Positions 1-7,410 of a stretch of 36,852 nucleotides of DNA are shown here, one piece after another. Below the pieces are notes generated by a model. The model made no database searches. It was not told the DNA's origin and saw nothing but the letters and a program-made list of their open reading frames with translations. The stretch comes from Halomicronema sp. CCY15110 (GTDB lineage Bacteria > Cyanobacteriota > Cyanobacteriia > Phormidesmidales > Phormidesmidaceae), in assembly GCF_016888165.1 (NCBI RefSeq), contig NZ_JACSWC010000275.1, positions 1 to 36,852 of the forward strand, read 5' to 3'. Positions within the stretch are counted from its first letter, which is position 1; the number at the start of each line of letters is the position of its first letter. The translations under genes and the position numbers were made by a program.

Positions 1-794
1 AAAGAGGCGATGCCGCGATGGCAAAACTCTGTGAACCTGGAATCAGATTGAGATTGATTCAAGTTTATGTCCTCTCCCTTGCCCACTTGTCCAGCGTGTC
101 ACTCCTCGAACGTCGTCAAAAATGGCAGCATCCACAACGGCAAGCAGAATCACAAATGTAAAAACTGCGGACGCCAGTTTGTGCAAGACCCGCAAAACAA
201 AATCATCGATGAGGCCACCCAGTGCTTAATCGACAAACTCTTGTTGGAGAAGATTCCCTTAGCCGGGATTGCTCGTGTAGCAGAGGTTTCAGAAGTCTGG
301 CTGCAGCAATACGTCAACACCAAATATCAGCAGGTCGAACGTCAAGTGAGGGTCAGCCCTCAAAAAAAGGGCTTAACAGTGGAATGTGATGAGGTCTGGT
401 CGTTTGTGGGCAACAAAGGGAATAAGCAATGGATTTGGCTCGCCATCAATCGAGATACCCGTGAGATTGTGGGGATGCATGTCGGTGATCGCTCTGGGAA
501 AGGTGCTCAAGCCCTATGGGATTCTTTGTCACCAGTCTATCGTCAGTGCGCCGTCTGTTACAGCGACTTTTGGCAAGCTTATGAGACTGTCCTGCCGTCC
601 AAACGTCACCATGCTGTCGGCAAAGACAGCGGCCAGACTAACCACATTGAGCGGTTTAACTGCACCTTATGGCAGCGCGTATCAAGGCTGGTACGAAAGA
701 CGTTATCGTTTTCCAAGAAGCTCGACAATCATATTGGTGCGATCTGGTATTTCATCCACCATTACAACGCGTCCTTACTTCTTTAGGACTACCC
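1..794 (+). mobile_element. IS1-family insertion sequence, right part (left end outside window)
   Basis: The element is defined by its transposase (67-786). The right end is placed near 794 (GGTAGTCC when read on the minus strand), because beyond it the sequence resumes the reading frame of a PP-loop ATPase gene on the other strand. The left terminus was not found, so it lies before base 1. The exact right boundary and target duplication cannot be fixed without the left end. Confidence 0.65.
67..786 (+). CDS. IS1-family transposase
   Basis: DDE transposase that moves the surrounding IS1-type element. The 239 aa protein is full length for the single-ORF IS1 members found in cyanobacteria. An N-terminal zinc finger is visible (CPACHSSN near residue 8, then CKNCGRQF near residue 31), followed by a helix-turn-helix-like stretch. 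The IS1 DDE core shows CDEVWSFVGNK (first Asp, about residue 108), YSDFWQAY (second Asp) and HIERFN (Glu), ending in the conserved FIHHYN. No frameshift is present, so unlike E. coli IS1 it is read without programmed slippage. The gene appears intact and could be active. Confidence 0.93.
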   Translation: MSSPLPTCPACHSSNVVKNGSIHNGKQNHKCKNCGRQFVQDPQNKIIDEATQCLIDKLLLEKIPLAGIARVAEVSEVWLQQYVNTKYQQVERQVRVSPQKKGLTVECDEVWSFVGNKGNKQWIWLAINRDTREIVGMHVGDRSGKGAQALWDSLSPVYRQCAVCYSDFWQAYETVLPSKRHHAVGKDSGQTNHIERFNCTLWQRVSRLVRKTLSFSKKLDNHIGAIWYFIHHYNASLLL

Positions 795-1513
795 TCGTAG
801 GCATAGCCTTGTCCCATTGAGTGATCGCTCTTGGCCCGGTGGGTCTCATCGGTGTTGTAGCCAACGTGATAAGTGGGTTCGACACCACCAGCGCCATAGC
901 CTTCACTCCGGTTCGCCCGTCCCACTTCATCCGCGTTGTAGCCAATCTCGCGCTTGTAGGTTGCCATCGGGGAGACAGCAAACAGATGGCGAACGATCGC
1001 GTCAATCACCTCCCCCTTAAAGCGCAACGTGCAGGTACGGGCACCCCTGCGGCGTTGGGGCACAATGCCGTTTCGCAGCAGATGCCGATCCAATGTCCAG
1101 CCGAGGCGTTGAGCCACATCTTGATAGAGACGCTGGGGCTGGCGACTGCATTCGTAGACTATCCAGCCATCGGCTGAATAGTCCGACATGCGACCACATT
1201 GAATGGTCAAGATGTGGTGCTGACGCAGCAGGGGGAAGATGAATCGTTGCACTTTATCAACCGTCTCATCCCATTCGCGACCAACCAGAGATGTGATGAC
1301 GATTAGATTTTCGAGCGGAAAGCCCCTTTCTTCGTCCGTTTTGCTCAGGTATTTGAGCAGCAGTGCAGTGCTATCTGCGCCCAGGCCGTAGCTGAGGATG
1401 GCGGGTTGACCGCTTTTGACTGGGGAAGCTTTGTCAGGTTGCCCGTCAGGAAAGCAGAGCAACCTCAGATCGGTATCGGTAATTGGCTGGAGCTTTTGTG
1501 AGGTGTCGCCCAC
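752..1513 (-). pseudogene. PP-loop ATP pyrophosphatase / PAPS-reductase-like protein, 3' end cut by IS1
   Basis: The protein has an N-type ATP-pyrophosphatase loop, SYGLGADSTALLL (about residues 41-53), as in PAPS reductase and related adenylating enzymes. That family activates a substrate with ATP, or reduces PAPS. The substrate here cannot be told. The start is a GTG at 1513; an upstream stop in the same frame and no ATG make this the only reasonable start. The last genuine residues are near GQGYAYEG; after that the frame runs into the IS1 right end and stops at 752, so the natural C-terminus is missing. It lies downstream of parA-parB on the same strand. Confidence 0.7.
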
Positions 1514-1620
1514 AGATACAACGGTTCTTGGCGATCGTTGCCTGCGGCGAGGGCGACATCCACCTCAATCCCTCGCACAGCTTCCAGATCGAGGATGGGG
1601 GGAGCAATGCGAATAGGCAT
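1465..1620 (-). CDS. Small ORF (51 aa) between parB and the PP-loop gene
   Basis: ATG at 1620 opens a 51-codon frame beginning MPIRIAPPILDLEAV and ending LPIPI. It lies 3' of parB and overlaps the start of the PP-loop gene in another frame, an arrangement that would fit translational coupling. The composition looks protein-like (no long low-complexity run) but no family is recognised. It could also be the original N-terminus of the PP-loop gene separated by a frameshift; I cannot decide between these. Confidence 0.3.
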   Translation of the reverse strand: MPIRIAPPILDLEAVRGIEVDVALAAGNDRQEPLYLWATPHKSSSQLPIPI

Positions 1621-1684
1621 AATAATCGCATCTCCAGAGAATTCCAGAGATGCAGTGCGATAGCAGTATGAGTTCGGCTGATGA

Positions 1685-2704
1685 CTACGAGAGCAGTTTT
1701 TCTATTTGCTGCAACAACTTTTCGAGTCGCTGAGATTTTTGGGGATTATTCCAAGCATCCGTCTTGTCAACCTTCCGTAAGGCCGATCTGAACCTTTTCT
1801 TCAAGTCTGCTTGCTGGGCCTGTGTGCCAGAGTGATGGGCTTTTTCTTCTGACTGAGTAGCTTGCTTAATTGCCGCTTTGACTTCTGTAAGAGAGAGTTT
1901 TTTCTGCGTTGCCTGTTTGAGTAGAGTTTCGCGCCGTTCAGTGTCTTTAACTTTGGCAATCTCGATCGCCTTTGTGTAGTCAATCTGAGACGATCTAATT
2001 GCTTCCAAGATTTCGGGTGGTTTCTTGAGTAGCGGTAGTCTGGTGACGACAAAGGATCTCCATGTCAACTGTCCTCGTGCCACAAAAAACGCTTCAATCA
2101 TCTTAGCCTCTGGATTACCCAAAACGTTTTGGGTAGTTTTCCCCTTGGCTTCATTGTCCATTCTGTAGAGTAACGAAACTAGTTCATCTTGTTCGATTTG
2201 AAGCCTATTGCAGAGAATGCTCAGGATGTTATCTACTTCTTCGAGTCTTGAAAAATCCTGCCGCCTATCGTTCTCATCGAACGCTGCTGCGTAGGCTTCC
2301 TCATCACTCCAGTTGAAGACCTTGGCAGGAACTTCGGTTATTCCGACTAGGTCACAAGCAGTTAAGCGGCGCAGTCCTGCAACTAGTTCATATTCCCCTC
2401 TCTTGTCTGGTCTTGGTCGCACCCAAAGGGCTGTGCGTACTCCATTAGGCTTTAAATCGGTTTCCCCCCATTCTTTCAGCTCTTCCTGGTCATAGTAGTA
2501 ACGCAGGGGTTTGCCGTTTGGAGTAAACGAAAAGGTTTTATGAACCTTGGTAATGGGAATGATGATTTCAGCTCCGAAAGCTGTCTCCTCAGTTGCTTTA
2601 TTAGGTTGCTGATCTTGGGAGTCGTCATCTCTTCCGAAAACAAAGCTTTCTAAGTTTGTTGGTGAAGGCTCTTGATATGCCTGCTTAAGGGTTCTTCTAG
2701 CCAT
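1685..2704 (-). CDS. parB: ParB/RepB/Spo0J-family partition protein
   Basis: Centromere-binding partner of the ParA ATPase in plasmid segregation. The 339 aa protein has a ParB N-terminal CTP/nuclease-fold signature (YELVAGLRRLTACDLVGITEVPA, about residues 105-127, matching the GxRRxxA pattern), then a helical DNA-binding middle, and a lysine/glutamine-rich C-terminal part (about 265-339) that probably dimerises. The start ATG overlaps the parA stop by 8 nt (2697-2704), typical of a coupled parAB operon. Unusually, a perfect 20-bp palindrome lies inside the coding sequence (2116-2135, codons for TTQNVLGN), identical to the core of the one upstream of parA. It is therefore a candidate ParB site. 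Confidence 0.9.
   Translation of the reverse strand: MARRTLKQAYQEPSPTNLESFVFGRDDDSQDQQPNKATEETAFGAEIIIPITKVHKTFSFTPNGKPLRYYYDQEELKEWGETDLKPNGVRTALWVRPRPDKRGEYELVAGLRRLTACDLVGITEVPAKVFNWSDEEAYAAAFDENDRRQDFSRLEEVDNILSILCNRLQIEQDELVSLLYRMDNEAKGKTTQNVLGNPEAKMIEAFFVARGQLTWRSFVVTRLPLLKKPPEILEAIRSSQIDYTKAIEIAKVKDTERRETLLKQATQKKLSLTEVKAAIKQATQSEEKAHHSGTQAQQADLKKRFRSALRKVDKTDAWNNPQKSQRLEKLLQQIEKLLS
2116..2135. promoter_or_regulatory. 20-bp palindrome inside parB, candidate parS site
   Basis: TACCCAAAACGTTTTGGGTA is a perfect inverted repeat. The same 20 bp occur at 3426-3445 upstream of parA. Two identical 20-mers 1.3 kb apart, both in the partition locus, argue for a protein-binding site rather than chance. 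Binding by ParB is inferred. Confidence 0.65.
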
Positions 2705-3368
2705 TGAAAATCTTTAACGCCTCTTTGAACAACGAATCATAAAGTCCAGCAGCTTCTTTCGCTGGCTTACCTGGCATTCCATAAACAGTTGTTGCCTGCC
2801 CTGGAGCATCTTTGAAGACCTGGCGATCATAAATAATTGTCTTCATTAAGGGAATGTCAGGGTCTTCTCCCAATGCCTCTCTTGCTTCTCTTAAGAGCAC
2901 GGTGCCATTTTTGACTTGAGTGAGAAAAATTGCTGCCTTGGGCATGTCTCCTCTCAACTCACGAACCTGACGAATCAACCGGAGAATGTCTCCAGAGCTT
3001 CGCAGCTCTACAATCGATTCTCGGCACGGGATGAGTGCGATATGACATCTCGCAAGGATTGCCTTGGTGATTTCATTCGACTTTGCCGGACCATCGACCA
3101 CAATAAGATCACACTCAGCTGTAAGTTTTTGAAGTTTGTCGAACAGGTCTTCCGGGTCCACAATCGCCTGAGCCGACAATTTGAGTTCGGGATGTGACTC
3201 GTTCAGCTCGGCCACCCACTGAGAGCTACTTTGCTGGGCATCGGCGTCTACCAGAATGACCTTCTTTCCTTTACGAGCAAACCGATCTGCTGCATGGACA
3301 GCTCCTGTTGATTTACCTACACCACCTTTCTGGTTCACGAAAGCGATAATTTCGGGAAAATTTGCCAT
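2697..3368 (-). CDS. parA: ParA-family partition ATPase
   Basis: Walker-type ATPase that moves plasmid copies along the nucleoid with ParB. The deviant Walker A box KGGVGKST lies near the N-terminus (FVNQKGGVGKSTGAV), the A' motif is VDADAQQSS and Walker B is LIVVDGPA. About 223 aa is the length of the short plasmid ParA type without an N-terminal DNA-binding domain. The chosen start gives MANFPEIIAFVNQ, the usual layout of short ParAs. An in-frame ATG at 3410 would add 14 residues and place the gene 11 bp from the upstream palindrome. Neither start has a well-spaced Shine-Dalgarno. parB follows with an 8-nt overlap. Confidence 0.9.
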   Translation of the reverse strand: MANFPEIIAFVNQKGGVGKSTGAVHAADRFARKGKKVILVDADAQQSSSQWVAELNESHPELKLSAQAIVDPEDLFDKLQKLTAECDLIVVDGPAKSNEITKAILARCHIALIPCRESIVELRSSGDILRLIRQVRELRGDMPKAAIFLTQVKNGTVLLREAREALGEDPDIPLMKTIIYDRQVFKDAPGQATTVYGMPGKPAKEAAGLYDSLFKEALKIFNG

Positions 3369-3421
3369 GATTTTAAGCAAGATTTTCCTCAATGATATTT
3401 CAGGATTCATGCTTTGATGAC

Positions 3422-3449
3422 CATTTACCCAAAACGTTTTGGGTAAATG
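3422..3449. promoter_or_regulatory. 28-bp perfect palindrome upstream of parA, candidate operator or parS
   Basis: The arms CATTTACCCAAAAC and GTTTTGGGTAAATG meet without a loop. The central 20 bp are identical to the palindrome at 2116-2135 inside parB. Its position just upstream of the parAB operon suits autoregulation by ParB (or a ParA/ParB complex), a centromere role, or both. Confidence 0.7.
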
Positions 3450-3491
3450 ATGCTTTTACTAAATAAATAAGGTAGACCTTATGAAAATAGT

Positions 3492-3877
3492 TGGGGTAGC
3501 TGACGAGAGTTGAACTCGCTAACGCTGGTTTCAAAAAACAGTCCCTCCAACACTTCGGGTTCGACCACAGTGAAATCCGAAGTGACATCAAACCGATAAC
3601 CTTCGTGGGCGCTCTCCCCATTGAGCTACGGTTCCAAGATTGGCAGGTCGGTGTCTTTCTGTTAAGCCAGGCTCCCACAGTGGCCTTGGCATGATTTGTA
3701 GACGCGCAGCGACTTCTCGCAGAGTTCCCGCAATATTCTCCATTTTAAAGAGACGCTCTGCCGACTGAGCTACAAAGCCAAAAGCGATCAGCGGGACTTG
3801 AACTCGCGTCTTCTGGTTGGAAACCAGAAATGTTAGCCACTGCGCACGGATATTCGGGCAACCGTAGATGTGATCGC
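3492..3877 (-). other. Decayed tRNA-like cluster
   Basis: Read on the minus strand, this 390-bp stretch contains several recognisable tRNA pieces but no cleanly folding tRNA. From 5' to 3' it has a Gly(UCC)-like anticodon and T arm (3791-3829), a 5' half GGCTTTG-TA-GCTC-AGTCGGCA-GAGC with an anticodon-like hairpin (3737-3779), a second 5' half GGAACCG-TA-GCTC-AATGGGGA-GAGC (3611-3635), an 8-bp stem CACTTCGG/CCGAAGTG, an anticodon-like hairpin (3525-3541), and a T arm GCGAG-TTCAACT-CTCGT followed by a 3' acceptor ending in encoded CCA (3492-3519). Matching acceptor strands are missing for both 5' halves. tRNA arrays are known on cyanobacterial mobile elements; this looks like a rearranged remnant. 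Open reading frames across it are not credible genes. Confidence 0.6.
3784..3877 (-). tRNA. tRNA-Gly(UCC)-like sequence, probably a pseudo-tRNA
   Basis: The anticodon arm TTCTGG-TTTCCAA-CCAGAA (loop at 3817-3823, anticodon UCC) and the T arm GCGAG-TTCAAGT-CCCGC (3791-3807) are convincing. A possible acceptor pair GCGATCA/TGATCGC closes the structure. However, 42 nt lie between the 5' acceptor and the anticodon stem, about twice the normal length, and the D arm (GCGC-AGTGGCTA-ACAT) does not pair. The acceptor pair is also suspect because GCGATC is part of the very common HIP1 octamer. Most likely a degenerate tRNA-Gly. Confidence 0.35.
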
Positions 3878-3964
3878 TTAGGGAGACGAGTCCTGCGCGT
3901 TGAGAGGAAAGCAAATTCTTGTAGGACATTCGATAGTGTCGGGATTAGCAGATTTGTGAGAAAG

Positions 3965-4014
3965 TGTTAGGGAATAAAATGAGGGGTAGAGTGATAAAGC
4001 TACATTCCCTAACA
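3965..4014 (+). promoter_or_regulatory. 11-bp inverted repeat just before the start codon at 4020
   Basis: TGTTAGGGAAT (3965-3975) and ATTCCCTAACA (4004-4014) are perfect inverted copies 28 bp apart. The second arm ends 5 nt before the ATG, where a ribosome-binding site would be, and no Shine-Dalgarno is visible. It may be a repressor operator, or an mRNA hairpin that hides the translation start. Confidence 0.5.
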
Positions 4015-4019
4015 AAGCG

Positions 4020-4343
4020 ATGCCCTCCCAATCCCCGACCGACAAGCTTCTCCCCTCCCTCGCTGCCTGGGAACTGACAGATCTGCGCGAACTTCGGGCT
4101 GTACTGGGAGGGCTGATCGAAGCGCTGGAAATGCCCCAAAAAAACCCTGAGCCTGAATCAGATGGCGACGGTGGCAGCAGAGACGAACCCCATCAGCGAT
4201 CGCCACAAGGATCGAGAGGGCACATCGAAGCGAAGTACATTCCCCGTGGCAATAAGCGACATGGGCCATACCTGTACCTGCGCTACTGGCAAGGTGGGAA
4301 ACTACGGTCGAAGTATTTGGGGAAAGCCCCGCAAGGGTCTTGA
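4020..4343 (+). CDS. Hypothetical protein with a DUF6788-like C-terminal motif
   Basis: The 107 aa protein has two parts. The N-terminal half is a short amphipathic helix segment (LTDLRELRAVLGGLIEALEM). The C-terminal stretch GPYLYLRYWQGGKLRSKYLGK (about residues 82-102) is typical of small proteins, often annotated DUF6788, common on plasmids and mobile elements. The linker is acidic and proline-rich. Function is unknown; a nucleic-acid-binding role is often guessed from the basic C-terminus. It converges with the minus-strand gene that ends at 4345, one base after its stop. An 11-bp inverted repeat sits in front of the start. Confidence 0.65.
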   Translation: MPSQSPTDKLLPSLAAWELTDLRELRAVLGGLIEALEMPQKNPEPESDGDGGSRDEPHQRSPQGSRGHIEAKYIPRGNKRHGPYLYLRYWQGGKLRSKYLGKAPQGS

Positions 4344-4344
4344 C

Positions 4345-5007
4345 TTATGGTGGAGATGTCGATACCAGGATTTGCAGACTGTAGAAAGACGAGTCGATGG
4401 CTTCCAGCTTAAATCCGCCTAGCAGCAGGCTGAGCCAGAGTTGAATTAACGGCCAATTAAGAGCCTGCTGGAGATCTAGTAGCGAAATGGGTTGAGGATG
4501 CTGGTTAAACCAGGCATGAATTTCAGCGACCCAATCTTCGATTCGTTCTTCATGGGCAACGGCGATCGCGGCTATCTTTTGTTCTGCTAACTCCACCTCA
4601 TCGAGCATCTTCAGAACGTTTTCTTTAGGCACTTCGCCCACTACCGTTCCTGATGGCTTCTTCGTCTTGCCAGAGGCTGTGCGAGGACGCCGTTGGACAG
4701 GAGCCGTCAGGTCTGACAGGTCTACATGCTGTGACTGTCGGACAAAGCCCTGAAGCCAGCCTCCTGGCACGTTTGGGTCTTGAGGGTTGTGGGCATTTTC
4801 CCAGTCTTCTAGCAGCCAATCGGCCTTGGCTTGATAGATCTCGGCTAAGCGCTCAAACACCCTGCTCCCCAAAGTCAACTGCTCCTGGACAGACAGTTGA
4901 GCCGAAGCAGCTTCAAACTGCTGACAAAGGACTTTTAAGTCAGCGATGGCAGGCGTTTCAGCCGCGTCTTCGAGGGCCAGTTCTAGCTGTTCAGGCTGAT
5001 GGTTCAT
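4345..5007 (-). CDS. Hypothetical plasmid protein (220 aa)
   Basis: No family is recognised with certainty. The N-terminal third is helical and acidic (QLELALEDAAETPAIADLK and onward), a basic linker follows (about residues 105-120, RRPRTASGKTKKPSG), and the C-terminal third is helical with a hydrophobic stretch (PLIQLWLSLLLGGFKLEAI). It overlaps the upstream gene (4991-5533) by 17 nt, so the two are probably co-translated. The final residues converge on the plus-strand gene ending at 4343. Confidence 0.6.
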   Translation of the reverse strand: MNHQPEQLELALEDAAETPAIADLKVLCQQFEAASAQLSVQEQLTLGSRVFERLAEIYQAKADWLLEDWENAHNPQDPNVPGGWLQGFVRQSQHVDLSDLTAPVQRRPRTASGKTKKPSGTVVGEVPKENVLKMLDEVELAEQKIAAIAVAHEERIEDWVAEIHAWFNQHPQPISLLDLQQALNWPLIQLWLSLLLGGFKLEAIDSSFYSLQILVSTSPP

Positions 5008-5533
5008 GGGCTACCTCTACCATTGCCTTCGGCTTGAGAGGGCAGGGTTCAATGGGACATTCCGTGGGCTCCATGCGAATTTCCGGCTCAAACTTTGTAA
5101 TCCCGAACTGTTCGCGCAGCATTTTCAGTACCTCCATCAAGTATCCCTGAATCTGCTGATTTCGCATCCCCGCGCAGTGAATCGGCTTCACCTGTAGCAC
5201 CTGCTGATCGCCTTGCCAGACGGAAACGGCGATCGCGTGAAGCGGGGCATCCTGACGCTTCACGCGATACAGATACAGGTAGGCAACTGGTTTGGATTCT
5301 AAGGATATCTCCAGAGTTTGAGGGGCATCGGCCGCTTTCTCCTGCTGGCGAACTTGCTGATACTGACTCCGCCGCGAGGCATTATTATCCCGACGATGAC
5401 GATAGTGCGATCGCTTGCGGTGGCAACGGCTCTCAACCCAGCAACCGTCGCCCTCTGGACCATTTTGTTGGCGGGCCTCAGCTACGGATAACTGAGCGCA
5501 TTCCAGACATTTAGGATCAATGCGTCGGGGCAC
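4991..5533 (-). CDS. Hypothetical cysteine-containing plasmid protein (180 aa)
   Basis: The N-terminus carries cysteines in a CxxC-like arrangement (KCLECAQL, then DGCW and SRCHRKRSH), suggesting a small metal-binding module, followed by a very basic stretch rich in Arg, His and Gln. The middle (LESKPVAYLYLYRVKRQDAPLHAIAV) looks like a beta-sheet domain, and the C-terminus has CPIEPCPLK. DNA or RNA binding is plausible but not shown. It heads a two-gene minus-strand unit with the gene at 4345-5007. Confidence 0.6.
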   Translation of the reverse strand: MPRRIDPKCLECAQLSVAEARQQNGPEGDGCWVESRCHRKRSHYRHRRDNNASRRSQYQQVRQQEKAADAPQTLEISLESKPVAYLYLYRVKRQDAPLHAIAVSVWQGDQQVLQVKPIHCAGMRNQQIQGYLMEVLKMLREQFGITKFEPEIRMEPTECPIEPCPLKPKAMVEVAHEPSA

Positions 5534-5931
5534 AACATCAACCTCAATATTTAGTGTAAGTTTTAGCGTAAATTCTGAAATAGTGCAAACGCTCTACTGG
5601 TAGTCTGACCTTTGGTTACACTACAAATTACACTACATTTCAATCGGCCTTCGCCAACTCATCCCAACGCGTTTTGTGCTAGGGCGTTGATGCAACGTTC
5701 CCGAAGGAGAACCGCTTCTCCGCCCGTGTTGCTACCCTTGTTCACTTCCTGCCGCTGCGCTTCATATGGTCTCAGGGCCGAACTGACGATCGAGCGGATC
5801 CCTCAGAATCATCCGTTGATGCGAGCGATCGCGCTTCCGAGAGTTCGCATCATGTCAGGAAAAAGCGCGCAGGCTCACTCACGTTAGGCTAATAACCACC
5901 CCCACGTCCAAGCCCTATCGAAAAAGCATTT
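5534..5931. promoter_or_regulatory. Intergenic region with repeated TAGTGTAA/TTACACTA motifs
   Basis: This 400-bp gap separates two divergent genes. Near its left end TAGTGTAA (about 5551-5558) is mirrored by two direct copies of TTACACTACA (about 5616-5637, 12 bp apart), and TAGTGCAA lies between them. This is the layout of operator half-sites for a regulator acting on the divergent promoters. The rest includes a short hairpin GGAGAA-CCGC-TTCTCC near 5706. A 91-codon plus-strand frame (5612-5887) has unlikely composition and is not accepted as a gene. Confidence 0.35.
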
Positions 5932-7215
5932 ATGGAGAATCTTCCCGCTCTATCTCAGCCGTTGCAACAGTTGCGAGCATGGCTGCCTCCCCTCAAACGA
6001 GAAATTTGGATTCTCGCTTTCGGTCAACTGATGCTGTTCATTGGCCAGGGCTTCACGCTGGTCTATGCCTCAATTTACTTCGTGAACGAATTAGGCTTTT
6101 CACCGACCCAAGTGGGGCTGGCGCAGGGCAGCATCGGGGTCTCAGGTCTCGTGGGCCGATTTTTTGCTGGCAGTGCTCTCAACTCGCCTCAATTGGGGCG
6201 TCGCGGCACGCTACTGTTGTCAGCTATCATCGCCGCTTTGGGTAGCTTCTTCCTAGCCTCTGCCCAGACCTTTGCTGTATTGGTAGCGGGCAATTTACTG
6301 TTGGGCTTAGGTATTAGCCTCTATTGGCCCGCAACCTTGACGGTCACCACTGATTTGACGGAGTCAGAACATCTCACTGAAGCTATGGCCCTAGCCCGTC
6401 TTGCTGATCATTTGGGCTTGGCGGTAGGCGCGTTGATCGCGGGGCAATATATTGCGGCGGCTGGCAGTTATCCGGTTCTCTTCGTCGGTAAGGGGATACT
6501 TTATCTCTTATTTAGCGTCGTCATCTGGTTCACCATTGCTGAAACCCGTCACATAGAAACCCCTTTGACTACTTGGGGCGACTGGGGACAGGCGTTACGC
6601 GATCGCGCATTTGCAATCTATCTCCTCGCCAACCTGTTCTTTCCCATCTATGCCGCGCAATCTAGCAGTACCTTGCCGCTTTATCTAGCTAACTTTATGC
6701 CGGGGGGCAACACTGAGACTGGATTCTCAGGAGAGTTTATTAGCTACTTTTTTGTTTGGCATGTGGTCCTCAAAATCTGTCTGCAATTACCGCTAACTCG
6801 CGTATTCCGCTCGCGATCGCATAGCGGTTTGTTGATCGCTGCCCTGATCGTGTGGTGCTTGGGGTTTGTCATGCTTTGGCTGCCCAATGCCGTTCCCCAA
6901 GTGGCGCTGGTGGCTGTTGTGAGCGCAATGGCCTGCTTAGCGATCGCCGATGTCCTGTATGCGCCGTCCGCGTCGGCTTTAGTCGGTGACTTAGCGCCCG
7001 CTTCCCTGCGGGGAATTTACTTCTCGCTAGAGTCTCAATGCTGGGCGATCGGCTTTTTGATCGGGCCAAGTCTGGGCGGTTGGGCCTTAGACCATCCCAC
7101 AGCAGTGGGAGCCAAGCTCTGGCTGTACTTTGTTTTAAGCGCGGCGATTGCTCTGGGGCTACTAATTCTTTTACGACGAGAGATCGGTAGTCAGACACTA
7201 TCGGCTGAGGACTAA
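5932..7215 (+). CDS. MFS transporter
   Basis: Major facilitator superfamily permease in the inner membrane, 427 aa, with about twelve hydrophobic segments. The segment from about residue 60 (SIGVSGLVGRFFAGSALN, then LGRRGTLLLSAIIAAL) matches the loop 2-3 motif A region of MFS drug or sugar exporters. A second half starts after the cytoplasmic loop near residue 215. The substrate cannot be deduced. It stands alone between a divergent gene and topA on the same strand, 195 bp upstream of topA. Its link to the plasmid backbone is unclear. Confidence 0.85.
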   Translation: MENLPALSQPLQQLRAWLPPLKREIWILAFGQLMLFIGQGFTLVYASIYFVNELGFSPTQVGLAQGSIGVSGLVGRFFAGSALNSPQLGRRGTLLLSAIIAALGSFFLASAQTFAVLVAGNLLLGLGISLYWPATLTVTTDLTESEHLTEAMALARLADHLGLAVGALIAGQYIAAAGSYPVLFVGKGILYLLFSVVIWFTIAETRHIETPLTTWGDWGQALRDRAFAIYLLANLFFPIYAAQSSSTLPLYLANFMPGGNTETGFSGEFISYFFVWHVVLKICLQLPLTRVFRSRSHSGLLIAALIVWCLGFVMLWLPNAVPQVALVAVVSAMACLAIADVLYAPSASALVGDLAPASLRGIYFSLESQCWAIGFLIGPSLGGWALDHPTAVGAKLWLYFVLSAAIALGLLILLRREIGSQTLSAED

Positions 7216-7410
7216 GCCGCAGACCGGATCGCTTGAATCCGCCCATCAACAGTGCGGGAGGGTAGTCAGTTCCTCTGGCGAAGACAACGCCCACATCTAC
7301 GGTCGTATTGGTGTGAAGTGCACGTGGACCCGGTTGAATGAGAGTGGTTTACTTGTACTATAGCGTGGAACGCTGGTTGCTAGTGGATCCTAGGGGAAGG
7401 AAGTAATGAG

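Noticed and set aside
3784-3877. Functional tRNA-Gly
   Set aside because: D arm does not pair, the spacing is about 20 nt too long and the acceptor match may be due to HIP1 sequence.
3400-3929. Two minus-strand open frames (3400-3678 and 3588-3929)
   Set aside because: They cover the tRNA-like sequences, and their translations are cysteine- and arginine-rich without family resemblance.
5612-5887. Plus-strand 91-codon frame upstream of the MFS gene
   Set aside because: Composition looks non-coding, no Shine-Dalgarno, and it covers repeat motifs that fit a regulatory region.
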